Part shown: piece by piece, positions 4,896 through 5,010 of the stretch
Position numbering within the stretch: the first letter of the stretch is position 1
How the letters are laid out: each line of letters opens with the position of its first letter
DNA from: Ruminococcus sp.
GTDB lineage: Bacteria; Bacillota; Clostridia; Oscillospirales; Ruminococcaceae
DNA length: 5,010 bases
Assembly: GCA_017622635.1 (NCBI GenBank)
Contig: JAGAQS010000353.1
Span: forward strand, 1-5,010
Reading direction: 5' to 3'
Program-made: the position numbers and the translations under genes
Notes under the pieces: generated by a model
The model's input: only the letters and a program-made list of their open reading frames with translations
Database searches by the model: none
Told to the model about the DNA's origin: nothing

Positions 4896-4913
4896 TTGTG
4901 ATATTTGTCACAG
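4896..4913. promoter_or_regulatory. Palindrome TTGTGA-N6-TCACAG, CRP/Rex-like box
   Basis: The core TGTGA-N6-TCACA (4897-4912) is perfectly symmetric and matches the CRP consensus core; with flanking bases it fits the Rex box TTGTGA-N6-TCACAA except for the last base. It lies about 40 nt upstream of the dockerin gene start. It also lies inside the Thr-rich open frame, where ACA/GTG codons make such a match easier by chance. Confidence 0.25.
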
Positions 4914-5010
4914 TTAAATCGTTTTGTACTGTCTGACTGATTGTTGTCTGAAAAGTTTTTGTCTGTGTGGTGACAGCTGTTGTGTCAGTGGTTTTAACCG
5001 TATTATTTGC

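Larger units (their letters stand above)
4858..5010 (-). other. Thr-rich open frame entering the window, in frame with the dockerin gene
   Basis: The minus-strand frame of the dockerin protein is open for 51 codons upstream of its ATG up to the window edge, and 17 of these are Thr, with many Gln, Asn and Val (for example TTDTTAVTTQTKT). The other two minus-strand frames contain stops. Such Thr-rich stretches resemble linkers of secreted ruminococcal proteins. It could be the tail of an upstream gene that lacks its stop, part of a longer protein with the hydrophobic MKKLVSF segment as an internal membrane anchor, or chance. No promoter for the dockerin gene is evident here. Confidence 0.35.

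Overview
The window looks like chromosomal DNA from a low-GC Clostridia-type Firmicute, most likely a Ruminococcus or a close gut/rumen relative. The reasons are an AT-rich base composition, a C-terminal dockerin of the ruminococcal kind (a G-N-A-N-N-D-D-D-type first loop, then an A-D-V-x-x-x-G-D-G-V-T-N-type second loop), strong AGGAG-type ribosome binding sites, and consensus sigma-A promoters with extended -10 boxes. The genus is an inference from style; no marker gene is present.

Layout, left to right. (1) Positions 1-985, minus strand: the first 328 residues of a MATE multidrug exporter, whose 3' end lies outside the window. (2) Positions 986-1139: a divergent control region with one promoter facing each way and a near-perfect 11-bp direct repeat with a 20-bp period between them, which looks like an operator for an AraC-type regulator. 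(3) Positions 1140-1886, plus strand: that AraC-family regulator, probably starting at a TTG just after its ribosome binding site. (4) Positions 1889-1915: a hairpin terminator shared by the converging units, with its U-tract on the minus strand. (5) Positions 1929-3037, minus strand: a two-gene operon of small iron-sulfur-flavoprotein-like (flavodoxin-fold) oxidoreductases with a 4-nt ATGA overlap. The second gene is interrupted at codon 139 by an in-frame TGA, and the conserved family sequence continues past it to a normal stop. (6) Positions 3038-3154: the operon's promoter and an 82-nt leader containing two mutually exclusive hairpins, one followed by a U-tract (a possible attenuator). (7) Positions 3236-3270: terminator of the next gene. 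(8) Positions 3280-4857, minus strand: a 525-residue secreted protein with a signal peptide, five scattered dockerin/EF-hand-like calcium loops and a C-terminal dockerin, with no catalytic domain I recognise. (9) Positions 4858-5010: a Thr-rich reading frame that runs open from the window edge into the dockerin gene without a stop.

How it fits together. The MATE pump and AraC regulator form a classic divergent efflux/regulator pair. The flavoprotein pair is probably a redox or electrophile/metal-stress operon with its own promoter and leader control. The dockerin protein is a separate, exported cell-surface or carbohydrate-related unit.

The observations most worth following are the in-frame TGA (pseudogene, split gene, or selenocysteine codon: a hairpin at the right distance follows it), the two-state leader of the flavoprotein operon, the paired direct repeats between the pump and its regulator, and the duplicated calcium-loop architecture of the dockerin protein. 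I saw no convincing mobile element, CRISPR array, rRNA or tRNA.
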